NCBI RefSeq assembly: GCF_040954835.1
Contig: NC_090698.1
Location: 2,540,501-2,604,500, forward strand
Direction: 5' to 3'
DNA from: Lepisosteus oculatus
Taxonomy: Eukaryota > Chordata > Actinopteri > Semionotiformes > Lepisosteidae
DNA: 64,000 nucleotides
The translations under genes and the position numbers were made by a program. Below the pieces are notes generated by a model. It had not been told where the DNA came from, searched no databases, and saw only the letters and a program-made list of their open reading frames with translations. Every line of letters begins with the position of its first letter. Within the stretch, counting starts at the first letter, position 1. Positions 60,229 to 64,000 of the stretch are shown piece after piece.

Positions 60229-63200
60229 GTAGGTGGGGCAGCTTCCTGTGATGTGATTGGTGTTTGGGAAGGAAGAAGTCATTAGTCTCTGACCTTGATG
60301 ACTGGCTGCTCATTACATCACCCAAAGCAATGATCGGCTGGTCCTGACATTGCCCACGTTTGTTGTTTTTTCATTTTAATTTTCTTTTTTTTTTCATTCT
60401 GGGGTTTCATCCTGTGTTTTGTTTGAACTCTCAGTCACCTCAATTTTCCCTTCCAAGCCATGCTGACAACACTCACAGCTTACGACAGAACACAACATCC
60501 ACCCAACCACTGATCACAACCTGCAAGGCCAGCCCTCCTTGTCTCCCCCTGGAGTCCATCAAGTGCTCATTCCTTCCTGCCCTTAAGTAGGAAGGAAACT
60601 ATCATTAAATACTGGGTTTAACTTGGGATTACAAGGCCACTTGAGAGTGTTTTCATTTATTTTTGCTTAACTTTTGCTGTCCCAGTAAGAAACTGAAGTC
60701 TTAATTAGAACTGAGCTTTTGGAGAACGTTGTGGCCCAATGCTGTTTATGGAAATGTGGATTCTGACTCATTATTCCACCTCAAGAACGACATGCTGGCA
60801 AGAAGATGCCCCAAGAGGCTCAGTGAGCGACAGTGAACCATCCCCAACTTGTGGGGACTTTTCTAGGCATGACTGTAGCAAACATCAACAACAGGCACTG
60901 GAGCTTTCCAAAACTGTCATCGTGTAGACCGCTGCAGCTGACCGACTGTCTGCCTGCGCTGGCCCAGTTTCGACCCAGTTCACTGAGAAACTGTCTGCCT
61001 GCGCTGGCCCAGTGTTGACCCAGTACACTGACAGACTGTCTGCCTGCGCCGGCCTAGTGTCGACCCGGTTCGCTGACAGACTGTCTGCCTGCGCCGACCC
61101 AGTGTCGACCCGGTTCACTGACAGACTGCCTGCCTACACTGGCCCGGTGCCGATCTGGTTCACTGACAGACTATCTGCCTGCGCTGGCCCGGTGTTGATC
61201 CAGTTCACTGACAGAGTATCTGCCTGCGCTGGCCCGGTATTGACCCGGTTCACTGACAGACTATCTGCCTGCGCTGGCCCGGTGTTGATCCAGTTCACTG
61301 ACAGAGTATCTGCCTGCGCTGGCCCGGTATTGACCCGGTTCACTGACAGACTATCTGCCTGCGCTGGCCCGGGGTTGACCTGGGCCTCTGGAAGTTACTC
61401 TGACCTCCCGGACATGTGGGTGCTGGGCAGACAGGGGTGTCTCTCTCAGTATTGTTCCTCTAATCTGCGGTGTGTGGGAAACAGAGGCTGTCTGGGTAGA
61501 GGCCTGACCCTGTCTCTACCAGCACAATACAGAGGGCGCAGATAAAGCACACTTTCCCACTGACACACCAGCTCGTGCACACACGCACCGAGGCTGACCA
61601 CAGCTCGCTCACGTCAGAGCAGGAATGCGCACTTCCCTGCTGACATGATGTGGCCGAGTGGATGGGCAGAGAGAGCCGGGGCTCAGACAGGGACATGGGG
61701 CAGAGGAGGGCAAGTGGTCAGGCACTGGGGAGGGGGCAAGGCAGGTGAGGGTGAGAAACAGGACGGCTCAGGTGAAGTCACAGGACACAGTGAGGCCCAG
61801 CAAGCTGGCTGGTGAGAACGTAAACATCAGGGGAAAAATTTGTTTTTGCAGTTTCCCAGTCTCTCTCTCTCTCTCTCTGCGCCCCCTCCCCCTCGCCTGC
61901 CAAGAGGAAGGGCTGCCGTCCCGTCCAGAGATGAGCCCGGAGATAATGAGAGAGTGGGAAGTTACCGCAGACTCTCACTGCCTCCCCCCTCCCCTGCTCT
62001 CACACTCGCTCTCTGGCTGATGGCGGCCCCTGGCGTGACCACAGGCCTGGCTGGGGTCTGCAGCTCTTAAAGGAGACCAGCCGGCCTGTCTGCCCTGGGA
62101 CGATCGTGCTGTTGCTGCCAACCGCTGAGAACATCTGAGGATTCTGGGTCTCCATCTCCTTCATTCCGGAATTTGATTTATTTGGTCAAGTTTTCCCTTG
62201 TTAGGGGCTTTGTGGTAAAACAGCTTCTCTCAGTTGCCTTAAAACTGTCTTCAGCACATCTGCTGGCTGTTATAACTGGAGAGTCTCTTGAATGCGAGCT
62301 GTGGGCGCACTTTTCAGATCACAGATAGCCATTTTGCTCTTGGGTGGACATGCAGCTGTCCTCACTGATCAGCTGGAAATTGGTTTGGCCATCTTGTTTT
62401 ACGACGCTGTAGCTCAGCTCTGTCTGCTCTGAGTTTTCCAGCTGTTTCTGTCTCAGTAAGAGGACCTGTATGTATCTGCACAGAAGCAGCCTTGAAGAGG
62501 TTAAGTGTTGCTCGTCTGTTCTGTTATATAACCCTGGCTTTTGCTCTTTACATAGTCAAAGTAATCAGTGGAGTCTGAGCCCTGGAGATGGCCCAGCCCG
62601 GCCTGACGTCTCTGTCAGAGGCAGGGTGGGCTGACGTTCCCCGAGCTCACAGACAGAGGGATTATCGATGCTTCTGAAATGCTGTGGCAGTGCAGAGCAT
62701 ACTCCCCTGGTCATACTCTCGCTCGCCAGCTTCAGCCCAGTTCGTTATTTAAAGCACCAGTTCCTCCCCAACACCTGCGAGGAATTTAAGCCCAGGTCCT
62801 GTCAGTCGCTGGTGCGTCATCGATCTCGCTGAGCGGCAAGTTCCAAAAGCCGCTAGCTTCGGCTCAACGCGGGACTGGAGGATCGTTTTCACGGGTGCAG
62901 ACTCTCTGTGCCCACACCTGATCTGTCACACCCCATCCAGCCCCAGGCCGCTGCTCCTGGACCAGGATGAAAATCGTTTCTCTTTTCACATATTTGTGCC
63001 GACTGCAGTGTGGAGAAAAGGTGCTACAGTATATTGAAATAGAAGAATGCAGACAGAATGCAATCCCAGAATCCAGGTCTGCCATCAGAGATCCTAGAGG
63101 ATGCTAACATTTCACCTGGGCCTGCGTGGCAAAAGCTGTCCAGTCCTTTTTTTTTCACTGTAATTGAACAAACTTCACTTGTGCTTCTCAAAGTGCTTCA

Positions 63201-64000
63201 AAGTTTAACTGCACTTTGTCTGATGTCACCGCGACCTGCCACAGTGATAGACTCCTGCCCTGCTCTGCCATGGGCAACAGGGCATCTGGATCTGCAGTAC
63301 GGCCACCGAATGATGCCATCACGCTGAGCTCGCCGTGCCTGAGAGAGTGTGTGTTTCAGTGAGTTTGTATGAATGTTTGTGCTTGCCCATGGCCACTTTG
63401 AGGAAAGTGTGATGTTGCAGATTTGTTGCACAGCAGAGCAGGAGAAGTGATCCTAAAACCTTAGAAAATGAAGAATCTTCCAGTGCTGGGACTGTAACAG
63501 ATTAGCACCTCAATCCTCCTGGCAGACAGAAATGACAGCCTGTGCCAGAGGTTGCTTGTTTTCTCCCAGCTCAGCCCTGGCATCAAGCACCAAAGCCACA
63601 GTTTGCAATTAGCGCAGCTATGATTCTGTCTGAGCAGCAGCATCCGCAGGGCTGGTTTTCCTGAGGTGTGGTCACTTCCTCTCCTTCCTGTAGCCACGCC
63701 CCCCACAGGGGGCCCAGAGGTCAGAGGTCAGAGGGCAGGTAGCGTGGTGCCAGGCTGCCCCACTGAGAGGCTGGTGGCTGATTCGCCTGTGCTGGCCCTG
63801 CGTAGGCAAAAATGCTAATCCCTGGGGATTAGAGGGGAGTTTTAGCCATCTTGCGGGTGACATCAGAGGTTGTGAATGGAGCCTGGCTGGCCTAGAGTGA
63901 GGACAAGGGAAGGAGAAGGGAGGGCAGGATTAAAACCCTGACATCGCTCTCTCACACAGACACACAAACCCGTCTCCTTTTACTTTTTCCATCCGAGAGC
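60229..64000 (+). other. Intron 3 (partial) of the Jagged-family gene
   Basis: It begins at donor CAG|GTAGGT. It holds the 45-bp minisatellite (60937-61382) and a TC run (61861-61879). No DSL-type cysteine pattern or other exon was recognised up to the window edge, so exon 4 should lie beyond 64000. Confidence 0.65.
60937..61382. repeat. 45-bp minisatellite, about ten copies, open in frame on both strands
   Basis: The unit is TTCACTGACAGACTGTCTGC followed by CTGCGCTGGCCCGGTGTTGACCCAG, repeated every 45 bp. In the last third (about 61155-61380) units alternate between two types, giving a 90-bp higher-order repeat copied twice. As 45 is divisible by three, a 15-residue repeat (LSACAGPVLIQFTDR) is open on the plus strand and another on the minus strand. 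No splice or start context supports translation. Confidence 0.95.

Noticed and set aside
61012-61545. 177-codon frame with a 15-residue repeat
   Set aside because: It is the 45-bp minisatellite read in frame; the opposite strand is open as well and there is no gene context inside the intron.

Overview
The window is nuclear DNA from a vertebrate, most likely a non-teleost ray-finned fish such as a gar, bowfin or sturgeon relative. The evidence is split genes with GT-AG introns, four recognisable vertebrate gene families, and a fish-type repeat load: 5S-rRNA-derived SINEs, tRNA-derived SINEs, CR1/L2-like and Tx1/L1-like LINE ends, and a Tigger/pogo DNA transposon. The species assignment is inference; no bacterial-type operon, CRISPR array or plasmid feature was seen.

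Layout. (1) 1-14371: probable intron sequence, then the 3' exons of an inositol-trisphosphate 3-kinase (itpkc, plus strand), covering the calmodulin-binding segment and the whole kinase domain. The long N-terminal first exon was not found and probably lies upstream. A 3' UTR with two candidate poly(A) signals runs to about 17.5 kb and contains a roughly 350-bp fold-back repeat. (2) 18109-21319, minus strand: a complete six-exon actmap (C19orf54, actin maturation protease) of 346 codons, convergent with itpkc. (3) 22.7-29.95 kb, plus strand: snrpa (U1A), complete with six coding exons (278 codons), divergent from actmap across a CCAAT-rich putative bidirectional promoter. Its 3' UTR carries a recognisable U1A autoregulatory element just before the poly(A) signal. 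(4) 33.3-37.2 kb: a CpG-rich domain with the first exon of a Jagged-family Notch ligand. Exon 2 (most of the MNNL domain) is at 40.9 kb and exon 3 at 60.2 kb; the DSL and EGF exons lie beyond the window.

The itpkc-actmap-snrpa order matches human 19q13.2. The Jagged neighbour does not: human JAG1 lies on 20p12, the same arm as the SNRPA paralogue SNRPB2, and human DLL4 lies near ITPKA on 15q15. The window may therefore keep a Jagged gene from the 19q-type paralogon that mammals lost; this is the most interesting evolutionary hypothesis here.

The genes do not form a pathway: inositol phosphate signalling, actin N-terminal maturation, U1 snRNP splicing/polyadenylation control, and Notch signalling. 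The rest is intron and intergenic sequence with repeats: fold-back element, solo LTR with 5-bp target duplication, Tigger-like element with TA duplication, a 5'-truncated LINE with a 16-bp target duplication next to a splice acceptor, several SINEs and LINE ends, and four minisatellites. No completely new biological system was identified. All coordinates were read by eye, and repeat edges without flanking duplications are approximate.
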